A DNA stretch of 64,000 nucleotides, from positions 185,956 through 249,955 of the forward strand of contig QAOA01003034.1 of assembly GCA_003255065.1 (NCBI GenBank), in the 5' to 3' direction. The notes under the pieces are model-generated. The model did not search any database and was not told the origin of the DNA. It saw only the letters and a list, made by a program, of their open reading frames with translations. Source of the DNA: Cercis canadensis (taxonomy: Eukaryota > Streptophyta > Magnoliopsida > Fabales > Fabaceae). Shown one piece after another: positions 49,731 through 60,647 of the stretch (its first letter is position 1; each line of letters starts with the position of its first letter). The translations under genes were made by a program, and so were the position numbers.

Positions 49731-50500
49731 TATTTTTTTTTTCCAAAGATAGATAGCTTTATTGATAGAATCCACTAGATAAAAGAGTTCCAGGAAACAT
49801 AACTGAGAAACCCACTGGTTGAACAATAAGCTCAAAAGAGCTCCCAGGGAAAGTACAAAGAGTTATACTGCTCCAACTGCACTATCTTAACAAGTGAAGA
49901 TAGGCAAAAAAATCAGTTACCACCAAACAAGATTGCTCACAATCATCAGAGGCCTTTAGTGCAATTTCAGAGTGGTGCCAAACTTTATCATTCCATGCTT
50001 TCCAGATTCTCCACAAAATAAAAGTAGCAAGGCTTGTCAATTTGTCCCTCTCTTGATTTCCTTTGAAACTTGAAACTAGACACACCCACTAGTCTCTCAT
50101 ATTTAAGGGAGGAAGAAGACCTGTTCTTAGACTAAGAGAGGACAGCAACCATCTTGCTGAGATTTGGCACAGTTCAGAAATAAGTGAGTTTGGGATTCTT
50201 CATCCGAACCACATGAAGCACAAGTGTTGTTGATGCAATCTATTCTTTTGTGAAGTAATTCTGCGACAGGAATACTATTATGCATAATCCTCCAAAGGAA
50301 CAAGAGATATTTTCTTGGTGCTTAAATTGACCATATAGAAGACCAAAAGCCTTGGAGTGCTCACTGTCAACAAGGGTTCAATTAATAAAATTGGGTTGCA
50401 TCAAAGGAAAAGTTTTCATTTTGAATCTTGCTGGTGATTCTCTATTGTTGGGCATCCACTAATTATAGTGCATTCTATCTTAAAGCAGAAGAACAACCTC
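49731..50500 (-). pseudogene. LINE (non-LTR) 3' end: zinc-binding RT and RNase H-like segment
   Basis: On the minus strand: RKYLLFLWRIMHNSIPVAEL and CASCGSDEESQTHLFLNC, the zf-RVT domain of plant LINE reverse transcriptases (about 50330-50140); after two stops, LATFILWRIWKAWNDKVWH (about 50040-49975), the linker to the RNase H-like domain. The 3' end has an AATAAA (minus, near 49760) followed by about 10 As at the element end (49731-49740), the expected poly(A) tail. It is 5'-truncated, as most LINE copies are. Confidence 0.8.
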
Positions 50501-50689
50501 TTTATCTCCTAAATTTTTTGTAACAAAAAAAAAAGGAACATGTAAAAACATTTTTTTCTCTTTTTCTTTTGGGTGAATGAGAGATTACGCAATACTCCTA
50601 TTATAATCCCAATCCACCCACTCATTATGAGATTTGAATACAAAACCTATAATATCAAGTGCTCAACCATTATGAAAATAATATTAATG
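50501..50689. other. Spacer
   Basis: Poly-A and T runs; nothing supportable. Confidence 0.4.
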
Positions 50690-50978
50690 TAGATACCTCA
50701 TATTCGGCCCAATAACTTCTAGACCCATTTTGCCGAAGGCCCACACCAACAAATTTATATATGTCTTCCACATCCCTGAAGCACTACTTATAAATAGCCC
50801 TCACACAACAGATATAGGGACTTTTGCTCAACTTTAACACTTCATATATTACATACCTTGGACTGTGCTAACTTAGAGATCGGAGCTCGAGTATCACCAT
50901 TCAACTCTTGACTCTCTATTATTGTGCAGGCATTGTGCAGTTAATCCAATTTATCCATCTCCAAATCAGGCATCGTCA
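50690..50978 (+). repeat. 5' LTR of the Tat-like element (left limit uncertain)
   Basis: Has a TATA box (CTTATAAATAG, near 50789) and ends CATCGTCA next to the PBS. No second copy was found for comparison, so the left limit is a guess. Confidence 0.5.
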
Positions 50979-50980
50979 TT

Positions 50981-50998
50981 TGGCGCCATTTTTGGGAA
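50981..50998 (+). promoter_or_regulatory. Primer-binding site
   Basis: TGGCGCCATTTTTGGGAA, resembling the TGGCGCCGTCTGTGGGA-type PBS of plant Tat-group elements. Confidence 0.65.
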
Positions 50999-51055
50999 AA
51001 CTTTGTTTTTCTTCCCAAGAAACAAATCTCATTGTACGATCCTGTTTTGAACACC

Positions 51056-54000
51056 ATGGACCCCTCCAATCAGCTCGGCATGCCCCACAATGTCCCAAAA
51101 ACTACCCCTCCACCCACGGGACCCGCACTTCAGCCTGACACCGCCAGAAGATCACCACCAGCCCCACCTCGCCAAGCCTCTCACAGTCCGGAAGGCTCCT
51201 GGGAAACCCCTGCCCAAGAAGACTCTCAAAACACCACTCTCTCTTACCTACTCCAAGAAATCCAAGCCCTCAGGCAAGAGAGGATCGTAGACAGAGCTGA
51301 GATCGCTAAACTAAGAAGGTGCTAGCAACTGAGCGGCCTCCCAGTTGAAACCCAACACGAGAATCCTCCTCCCCGACCTTCTCTCCAAGCAACCCCATCC
51401 CTAGCCAGGCGTCAAAGAGGCCAAGCTGTGGAAGAAATTACATAAAGTCATTCTTCTTTTCATAACCATAACCAAGAACCATCCCCATAGGCATATTTTC
51501 TTAATCAGCCATTATCTTCGAGCTCGAAAAAACAAAAATGAGCTACCAAACACCCTTTCACACAGGACATCATGGACTTTCCCTTACCAACCCATTTCAA
51601 GCAGCCCAACCTTGAATCATATGTCGGGTCCACTGACCCCCGAGAACACCTGAAAAACTACAACTCGGTTATACTCTTGGCAGGTTCTGCTAAAGAAATT
51701 ATGTGCCGAGCTTCCCCTACTACCTTGCGCAATGCAGCCCTCCAATGGTTTTCTGGTATTCCACCAAGCAGCATATCCAGTTTTGAACAACTAGCCGAGC
51801 TTCTCCAAGCTCGTTTCTCTACCAGCATGACCCATCAAAAGTCTTTCGCCGTTTTGGCCACTCCAAGGCAGGGAGAGTCCAAGCCCTTAAAAGAATACAT
51901 GGACCAGTACACTAAGCTCTCCCTCCAAGTTCGCAACCTGATAGAAGCAGTGGCCATGCATGTGCTCCAAGCAGGTCTCCTACCCATCTGCCTACATGAG
52001 CACCTCACCCTTGATCAGCCTGGAAGTCTCTCTGACCTCCTGATCAGGGTAGCCAAGCACATCAACCGAGAAGAAGTGCTAAGGCAGGAAGAGAAAAACA
52101 AACCATCCCAGGATAAAAAAGCCTCAAGAGGAAAAGAGAGGCGGCAAAAGAGAAAGGTCCCCAACCCGACCTCGTTTTGATAACTACACCCCACTGAACC
52201 AAAGTTGAGCTTGGATCTTAGAAGAAATATGTCACACTAAGCTGACCCAACTCCCACCTCCCAAAAAGAAAATAGGATCTGAGCAAGACAAGTATTGCAC
52301 TTTCAATCGAGGAAAGGGGCACGACACCAACGACTGCAGACATCTGCAAAACCTCATCGAAGATCTCATCCAGAAAGGGTACCTGCAAAAGTACCAAGCC
52401 GAGGTTCCAACACCTGCCCAACAGACAAACAGAGAACACCAACCTAAGAATCGGTCCCCACCAAGGAACCGCCCACCTTGCCAGGACCAGTATGGTGACC
52501 GGGTCCCAAGCAGAATTCCCCCGAATCAACAAGAGGACCCAAGGCAAAACGCTGCGGGCACCATCCATACCATTGCAGGTGGTTTCGCAAGCGGAGGATA
52601 TTCTAGGTCTTCCTGAAAAAGGCACGAGGGAGCATCTCAGAAGTATAAAAAGGAAGTCCTCCATGCTACTATCGCTAGAAGATCCAACCCCAACCAACAA
52701 TCTCTTTCTCCGACGTCGATTATGGGACCATTGATTTGGAGCATGATGATCTCGTTGTCATATCTTACTTCATTGCCAATTATGAAGTTTGCAAGGTCCT
52801 AGTTGATCAAGAGAGCTTGGCTGATGTCTTATTTTACCACGCCTTTACCCAGCTCAGCATCCCTTCCTTGGACCTTAAGCACTATCTGGGAACACTTGTG
52901 GGCTTCTCTGGAACCCACGTTGAAGTCAAAGGCACTATCACCCTAAGAACAACCGTTAGAGACTTCCTAAACTTGGCCAGCGCCGACGTTCGTTTCCTAG
53001 TTGTCGACTACCCTTCTGCTTACAACGACATTCTGGGGCGACCATCCCTCAATCAAATTGATGCAATAGTTTCCACAAAGCACCTATTGCTCAAAGTCCC
53101 CACTACCGGGAACGTCAGGCAAGCAAGAGAAGACCAGCTTCTCGAGAGAACGTGCTATAATATCAGCTTGTCCATTAACTACTCCAAACCATAAAGGTCA
53201 AAAAACACCAATCAACCACCCTCCAGCTCCTTGATTCCCATTGGCGAGCTTGATAACAGAAGGGAAAACCAAGAAACCCGTCTTGAGCCCAAGGGCGAGC
53301 TCATTCCTATTCAAGTAAGAGGTAGCTCAAGCCAGACAATCCAAGTGGGATCCAACATTCCCCCTTCAAACTTGAAAAAGTTGGCCGACCTCCTGGTTGC
53401 CAAAGCCGACCTATTCGCATGGACAACAGCTGACATGCTAGGTATAAACTCATATTTCATTTGTCATAAACTTACTGTTAGCACATGTGTAAAACCAATC
53501 CGGAAAAAGAAAATGGTGGTCGGACCAGAGTGACAAGCAGCAATCCAAGAAAAAGTAGCTAAGCTGCTTAACGTCGAGTTCATCAGGGAAATACCCTATG
53601 CAACCTGGTTAGCAAACGTCGTGATGGTAAAAAAGGTCAGCGGAAAATGGAGGATGTGCGTAGGCTATTCCGACCTCAATAAGGCATGCCCAAATGATCC
53701 ATACCTTCTTTCGAGCATTGACAAGCTCATCGACGGAGCATCAGGGTACAAGATCCTAAGCTTTATGGACGCCTATTCAGGGTACAATCAAATCAAAATG
53801 CACCTGAAAGATGAAGATAAAACAACTTTCATTACTGAGAAGGCAACTTACTGCTATAAAGTAATGCCTTTCAGGCACAAGAACGCCGTAGCCACTTACC
53901 AAAGATTGATGGATAGGGTCTTCAAGAACCAGATAGGGCAGAATGTTGAAGTATACATGGACGACATGATCTTCAAATCATACTTGGAAGAAAGCCACCT

Positions 54001-57000
54001 GACCGACCTCGAGGAAACATTCGCCGAGCTCCCTAAGCATGTCATGCGTCTGAATCCTTCTAAATGTGCATTCGGGGTTGAAATGGAAAAATTCTTAGGT
54101 TTCATGCTAACACACAGGGGTATAGAGGCCAACCTGGACAAATGTGAAGTAATTATAAGGATGGAGACACCCAGGACGGTAAGAGAAGTTCAAAGATTAG
54201 CTAGAAGAATCGTGACACTATCGTGTTTCATGTCAAGATTGGCAGATCAAGCTCTTCCTCTCTTCAAAACCCTAAAAAAGATCAAAAACTTTGAATGGAT
54301 CCCGACCAAGACGACCACAACAGCCGGACATTGTCGGTGGATAGATCCTCCAACCTCAAGGGAAGGGGAACAAGGATAATCATGGAAGGACCAGAAGGCA
54401 TCATAATAGAACAATCCGTGCGTTTCGAGTTCCCCACCTCCAACAACCAGGTAGAATACAAGCCTCTCATTGCTGGTCTCTGATGAACACATTTTTTATA
54501 CAATAGTTATCCCTCATACTTAGTCTTTTAAACCTCTTTTGGGCTGAATTAAGTAGACTTGGACCTCATTTGATGACCTTAGATCCATTTGTGCCTAATT
54601 GCAATTTCCAGCAATACTGAGCATTTTATGTTGTCTCTATGTTTCATGCATATCTTGAGTTCTGTATGTCTAAAAATTCTGAGTCATACTTTTTAGGAAA
54701 GCTGAGAGAATTTTCTACAACTTTCTTTCAGGGCTCCAAAGCCAATTCGGACATCCAGAACGACATATGCAGCCTGGAAGCCAGAGAAGACATGTTGTCA
54801 CAGGATCCTGACCTACATGCAGTGTTTAGACCATAACTTGAGCTGTGGATGTCATATGGACTTGAAACGGGTATCATTGGAAAGCTAACAGATAGAGCTT
54901 CAATTGTTATGAAGACTAGTTCACCATATTTTATATTGAAGATGGTCTTATTTGTGGTAGAAGTTTGCTGATAGTTCCAGACACCTATTGGCACTTAAAT
55001 GGGCCTAACTTCCTCATGATAAGTCCAAATGGGCCCAAACCAAAGCCCAATTAAAGCTAAGGCCCATGGGAACAAGTGTGCCCTAAGGGCAGTTTGGGTG
55101 TGCATGTAATTTTAGAGGTCTATATCAGCACAAAGGGCAGCCGAAATTCATATCAAGTCATTTAGATATTTTAGACAACTTTTGAACTTTCCTTAGTCTT
55201 TAAGTTTTCTCTCTAGATATTTTGTAAGAACTTAGCTTCTCTTGTTCATGGAGGGCTAATTCATCAAATCAATTCAAGTTTTGGCTGTTCTGATTATTGG
55301 TTTTGAGATTATGTGTTGTTGTTATTCATTTAGTTGTTAATTAAGTTCTTTCAATCCTCTTAAATATTCTGTTTAAATTGTTTAATTCGGATTTAGATTT
55401 TCATATTCTGTTTGTATGTGATAAAAGAGGATTGTATGGTTAATTAATGGTTCTAAGCTTGGACGGATTAATTACCTTGGCTGGATTCTGGACTTAGGTT
55501 AAACTAGACTTGAATGTTTGCTTAATTCATTTAGTCTCCTGTTGAACCAAATTCTGGTTGCTTAACCAGTGGACATCCATAGAACATTGAGAGGCTTCTT
55601 GATGTGTTTTAAAGGCCAAGAACATGGTTCATAATTAAATGGATCCTTGGAAATCAAGGATGGACTAAAATCAGAATCAGTTATGACTTGGATTGATTGT
55701 TTTCCCTAAAACTTTACCACTTATCATTAATTTCTGTTAATCACATGAACAAAGAAAACCCTCCTGGTGATATGTTTCTAAATATGATTCACTATATAGA
55801 ACAATCCTTAGGTTCGACTTAGGGCTGCCTTATGCTACAAGTAGCTTAGGTAACCGACCTTAAACTTTAACTAATTTGAGGAGCCTCGGCAGCTCATCAG
55901 TCTCAGCCTAGCCTTGGAGCTTGGGTCAAAGAACCTCAAGGTCTCAAGTGACTCTCAACTAGTAACCAGCCAAGTGAAAGGAAAATGCCGAGCTAAAGAT
56001 CTCCAGATGGTTAGATACCTGGATAAGGTCAAATGACTGACTTTTAGGCTAAAGAAATTTGAAATCCAACACATCCTAAAAAGCGAAAATTATTGTGTTG
56101 ACCTCCTTTCCAAGCTCACTAGTAGCAAAAAGGCAGGAAACAATCAAAAGGTGATACAAGAAACACTCCTCAAACCGAGCATCGATCAAGATGACGTGTT
56201 GAACATTGAGGAGGAGACCTCAACCTGGATTACCCCAATTAAGCATTTCCTCAAAATGGGAGAACTCCCAACAGAAAAAGCATCAGCTCAAAAACTTCAA
56301 CAAACAGCCATCAATTATTACCTTGAAGGGGAAATATTCTACAAATGAGGCTACTATACTCCTCACTTGAAGTGTCTATCGCCAGACCAATCCCTGTACG
56401 TTTTGTAGGAGATTCACGAGGGCATATGCGGCCACCACATCGGAGCTCGCTCCCTACCAGCTAACACCCTCTGAGCTGGATACTATTGGCCAACTTTAAG
56501 GGCCGACGCGGCTGACCTGGTGAAAAGATGTGACAATTGCCAAAAATTTGCACATATTCACCTAGCGCCTCCTTCCGATCTCCATGTGGAGGTGGAACCC
56601 TAGCCATTATGCAGATGGGGGCTAGACCTTTTAGGCCCTTTTCCAATGGCTACTGGGCAGAAGAAATTTATGATAGTTGCTATTGATTATTTTTCTAAGT
56701 GGATTGAAGTCGAGCCTCTGGCCAGCATAACAACAAAACATGCTAAGAAATTTATACAAACTTTCATTGTTTGTAGGTTCGGCATCCCTCACACAATAAC
56801 AGCTGACAACGGAACCCAATTTGTAGACTTGGGGTTCAAAAAATTTTGTGCCGACCTCCAGATCAGATTGAACTTCACCTCGATCGAACATCCACAAGCG
56901 AATGGCGAAGTGGAGGCAGAAAACTGAATAATCCTAGAAGGAATCAAGAAGAAGCTGGACCAAACCAAAGGTAAATGGATTGAAGAGCTCCCATGGGTAC

Positions 57001-57460
57001 TCTGGTCCTATAAAACTACCTCTCAGACCTCCACCAGATAATCACCTTACAAACTGACCTATGGCTCTGAAGCTATGATTCCAGTAAAGGTTGGTGAACC
57101 GAGCAGGCGAAGGAAACAATTCAAACTCGAATAGAATAGAGAGAAAATGCAAGTAAATCTCGACCTGCTTGATGAAGAAAGAGAAAAAGCTCGGCTCAAA
57201 GCAATGACATATAAATAAAATATTGCTAGATACTACAATGCTAAGATTAGACTAAGAGAATTTCAGTGAGAGGACCTCGTGCTCAGAAAAGAAACCATCA
57301 CAAAAAAACATTTGAACGAAGGAAAACTGCACTAAACTAGGAAGGGCCCTATCGAGTTCATGAAGTGCTAGGAAAAGAAGCATATAAGCTGGTGACCATG
57401 GAGGGGGATCATGTCCCGAGAACATGGAATGTATTAAACCTCCGAATATATATACAATGA
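51056..57460 (+). pseudogene. Tat-like Ty3 gag-pol, inactivated and split by a solo LTR
   Basis: Gag starts at ATG 51056 (MDPSNQLGMPHN); the capsid domain at 51572-52180 has LRNAALQWFSGIPPSSISSF and SLSDLLIRVAKHI. Protease at 52736-53194 has VLVDQESLADVLF, where the active D-S/T-G is changed. RT at 53621-54240 has WRMCVGYSDLNKACPNDPY, FMDAYSGYNQIKM and VEVYMDDMIF (YMDD). RNase H begins near 54380 and is interrupted at 54480 by a solo LTR; it resumes at 55905 with LGSKNLKVSSDSQLVTSQVK. Integrase has the H2C2 finger (HEGICGHHIG...CDNCQK), then WGLDLLGPFP, TADNGTQF and EHPQANGEVE (D, D, E all readable), and a C-terminal segment KGPYRVHEVLGKEAYKL ending at 57460. About 15 stops; many are TGA where CGA (Arg) is expected. 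Confidence 0.9.
54481..55899 (+). mobile_element. Solo LTR (1419 bp) inserted in RNase H
   Basis: Starts TGATGAACAC, ends AGCTCATCA. A perfect 5-bp target duplication GTCTC lies at 54476-54480 and 55900-55904, and removing LTR plus one TSD restores the RNase H frame. No PBS, PPT or coding domain. The first 96 bp are about 93% identical to 63905-64000, which shows a multicopy family. A T-rich tract with 'TTAGGTTCGACTTAGGGCTG' lies near its right end. Confidence 0.95.
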
Positions 57461-57479
57461 AGTTATTCACATCTTTGGA

Positions 57480-57660
57480 GTCAAGGGCCAATGCCTTCGA
57501 AGGACCAATGACCTTCAAGCTAAAAAACGAGCTCAAACAAGGGCCAATGCCCTTAAAGGACCAAAATACTTTAGAGCTCAAAACGAGCTCAAATAAAGGC
57601 CAGTGCCCTTAAAGGACTAATGTCCTTCAAGCTCATATCGAGCTCAAACACGGGCCAAAG
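57480..57660. repeat. ~57-bp tandem repeat, 3 copies
   Basis: Units begin GGGCCAATGCCCTTAAAGGA and end CGAGCTCAAACA. Located right after the pol stop. Confidence 0.8.
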
Positions 57661-57676
57661 CTACATTAATAAAATC

Positions 57677-58140
57677 TTAAGCTTGATTCCGATCAGGGTT
57701 ATATCTTTGATTAAATTTTAAGTCTTTCGATTCCAATCAGGGTTACATCTTAAATTAAATCCTAAGCCTTTCGATTCCAATCAGGGCTATATATTTAATT
57801 AAATTTTAAGCCCTTCTGATTCCGATCAAGACTATATCTTTAAGTAAATTTTAAGTCCTTCGATTCTGATCAAGACTATATCTTTAATTAAATTTTAAGT
57901 CCTCCGATTCCGATCAGGGCTACATCTCTAATTAAATCTTAAGCCTTTCAATTTCGATCAGGGCTACATCTTTAAATTAAATCCTAAAGTCCCTCGATTC
58001 TGATTAGAGTTACATATCTTATTAAAAGTCCCTTGATTCCAATCAGGATTGACCTTTTTAATTAAATCTCAGATCTTTTGATTCCGACCAAGATTACATC
58101 GCCAAATTCTTTAAATCCGATTAGGATTCGGTCACCCTGA
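57677..58140. repeat. ~45-bp tandem repeat, about 10 copies
   Basis: Units of GATTCCGATCAGGGCTACAT followed by CTTTAATTAAATTTTAAGTC, with 10-20% divergence. Tandem arrays between pol and the 3' LTR are common in Tat/Ogre elements. Confidence 0.85.
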
Positions 58141-58176
58141 TAAGCATGATAGTTAAAATAGAAGTCGGTCAAAAAT

Positions 58177-60259
58177 TTAGCATAGAATACTAACCAAGTT
58201 GACAATAAAATCTTCATTAAAATTCAAGTTTACAAAGATTACAAAATTAAGTCCCTTGAGCCTCGCCCTGCTCCTGAGCATCCTCCCCTTCCGAAGCAAA
58301 ATCCTTGTCTTTGCCAAACTCATCAATCCGAAGCTCATGATCATCCTTTTCACCCTCCTCCTCCTCTTCTGATACAAGCTGACCCTCCTTCACATGTTTG
58401 TAATAGTCAAAACCCTCATTTTTTCAGGTCGGGCGCCTACTCTATGGCCAAGTCAAAAGCCTTCACATGAGTAACTGCGAAGTTCTCGAAAATTTTCTTC
58501 TCATCCCGCTCCTTTAGTCTCTATTTTGACTGGCGAATGCGGTCTGTGCACTGGGCCATCTGTTTGTGCACATGTTACTCCCTAATCTCGGTAGTACGGG
58601 CCAACTCCCGAGTAATCGCCAGATCCTCCTTCACAGGGCCCAGCTCGCTCTCAGCCTTCTCGGCCTTGGTCCTCACCGCTCTTAGCTCTACCTCCAACCT
58701 CGCCAAGGCCTCCTGACATGACGTTTCCGTATCTCGGGCAACGTCCTCCTCCTCTTGGACTCTCTTCAACTCGACATCAGTAACCAAAGTCCTCCTCTGC
58801 GCCTCTTGAGCAAGAAGAAGAGTCTGAGCTAAGCTATCGGTCAGGTGCTTGCTTAAAAAGTTGTTGCTAGTTTTGGCAAGTTTCTTCCTGTCCGTACGCA
58901 GGGCAAGTCCTTTGAGCCGGGCCTCTATAGGAAACTACGCATTCCAGAAGGAATAGCTAGAATGCTCCTGATTCTTCTCCTTAATGGGCACGGCAACCAG
59001 CTCGAAGTGTTTCACCTCCGAGTTTGGGTCAAACACTCGATTGGAGGTCGGATATGGCTTCTCGATCTCCACTACTGCCGACGTCCTCTACCTTTTTGCC
59101 CCATCCCTTTGCTTGCCTTTAACAGAGACAAGGTTTGCCTCTGCTTGACCCTGAGGAACAACACGGGTTTCCTTGGCGGCCATTAACCTTACGGGCTCAG
59201 CAACAGTCACCTTCGCTGGCCTAGCAGACTTCTGAGCATTGGCCTTCTACAACTTGCCAAGTTTGACCATTAGATCTTTGGGTTTCTTGCCCTCTACAAA
59301 ACAAAATCAGCTCGGTCAATGAACTTAGAAAATTTTATTGAAATTAAAGCAGTAAATACTGACCAATTAAATCATTGGCCTTAAGAGTGATCGATTAAGC
59401 TCTCTCATGAGTTAGTGGGACAATTATGGCTTCGGCACGCTTCCCTATCATACTCTCCTATAGGCTGCACAGGCTACTTGTTTATGTATTGATTCTAATG
59501 CAGGGGAAATCTAGGACTTAGGTCCTGATCAAGAAAGAATGTCATCCTTGGTGAAAAACCTGCCTTCCAGGTCAGAATCGTTACTCGGAAAAACCTATTC
59601 TTCCAACCTTCACGGACTCCTCCACCAGTTTCATCAAGCCTAACTTAGGGCGACTAGCTATGTACAAAAACTCCTGGTTAGACTCCCTTACATCATTCAG
59701 AGTGAAAAAATAAAATAAAAATATATCTACCCTAGACTCTATAGACAGCAAAATACACAATTTTTTAAATGCTCAGAAAAAACCCCACCATTGGTATGAA
59801 GTTGGGAGGGGGCCGCATTTATTTGGTTAAAGAACAACATCTCAAAGTCGATGAGAGGCAACTTGGCTCCCGCCCGTTCTATATAAGCAACACTAAAGGT
59901 GAAAAAGTCATTTCTGGGATAATTTTCGCACACGGGGGAATTTCGGGGGCGTGCCTAAAGATCACACACAGAGTAAACCAGTCAATGTGCTAGTAAAAAG
60001 CCTTATATTCCCTGATGTACCCAATCTAGAGAACGGAAAAAGTTTTCCTAACGCTCTCATGGACAAAAAAGGGAATAGAAGGACAAGTGGTCGGGACACC
60101 CTTGCTAGTGTGAACGAAGCCTGATCTTCCCGAAACATTTGCTTCCCTATCATCTATGATTTCCCTATCGTTTACTAGCTCCCTTTTATTTGTTGGCTCC
60201 CCATTAGCATCTGCCTCATTGTCGAAAGAAAGGACTTCAATAGGCTCCAGGTAATCCAT
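58177..60259 (-). pseudogene. Antisense extra ORF of the Tat-like element ('gypsy-type transposon' family)
   Basis: On the minus strand from ATG 60259 (MDYLEPIEVLSFDNEAD): an acidic N-terminus; a globular part with FTFSVAYIERAGAKLPLIDF and APSQLHTNGG (59900-59790), as in the 'putative gypsy type transposon' domain; then KKPKDLMVKLGKL, a basic RTSAVVEIEKPYPTSNRVFD, NSEVKHFELVAVPIKEK, and a long coiled coil (59000-58570: LAQTLLLAQEAQRRTLV, EALARLEVELRAVRTKAEKA). A 70-bp intron fits at 59363-59294 (GTCAGT...TTTTGTAG) and restores the frame. About six stops show it is decayed. Antisense ORFs of this kind are known from Tat-lineage elements; their function is unresolved. The family is recognised by overall pattern, not by a search. 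Confidence 0.65.
59294..59363 (-). other. Candidate intron in the antisense ORF
   Basis: Minus strand ATTG|GTCAGTATTT ... TTTTGTTTTGTAG|AGGGCA. T-rich before the acceptor, 70 bp, typical of a short plant intron. Confidence 0.55.
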
Positions 60260-60647
60260 GGGGTTAGCACCCTCGGTTGAAGAACAACTCTCGATCTACC
60301 TAAACCTTAACCAACCTTGAAGAAAATAAGAAACCTAGTGCCCTAGGAGTTTAAGAAGGCAAAGTCACCTTTAAGATAAGTAGTCCGAGCTGTGATCCTA
60401 ACCAAGCAGAATTCTTTAATCTCTGAACAATTACCTAAAGAGTAGAATGAGGCTCCGCCTTTCCCTATTTATAAGAGGGGGCAAATGAAATCCAACCATT
60501 CAATCTAACTTCATCCAACGACCGACAACGCAGCCATTTTTTAGCTCAAGAAGACCAAACATCGCATCCCTACAGCCTTTTGCAGCCTTTTCCACCTCGA
60601 GAAGCCTAAGCGACAACAATTGCATAATAACTCTCAGAACATCCTAA
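60260..60647 (-). other. Putative promoter and leader of the antisense ORF
   Basis: No ORF in either direction. It contains the minus-strand TATA box, and ends where the Athila-like LTR begins (CCTAA precedes the LTR, a candidate target-site sequence). Confidence 0.45.
60465..60474 (-). promoter_or_regulatory. TATA box upstream of the antisense ORF
   Basis: TTATAAATAG on the minus strand, about 205 bp upstream of the antisense ATG, within a short GC-richer stretch. It fits a plant Pol II core promoter facing into the ORF. Confidence 0.5.

Larger units (their letters stand above)
50690..60647 (+). mobile_element. Tat-like Ty3 LTR retrotransposon, plus orientation, decayed
   Basis: 5' LTR end at 50978, PBS TGGCGCCATTTTTGGG at 50981, then gag, protease, RT, RNase H and integrase in Ty3 order to 57460. 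After these come two tandem arrays and an antisense ORF, the layout of Tat/Retand-type elements. A solo LTR of another family is inserted in the RNase H region. No 3' LTR is recognisable before the Athila-like LTR at 60648, so the right end is lost or lies beyond that insertion. Confidence 0.8.

Noticed and set aside
52218..52700. 160-codon minus-strand ORF opposite gag-pol
   Set aside because: Mirror frame of the Gag C-terminal/knuckle coding region (CTFNRGKGHDTNDC-type knuckle on the plus strand).
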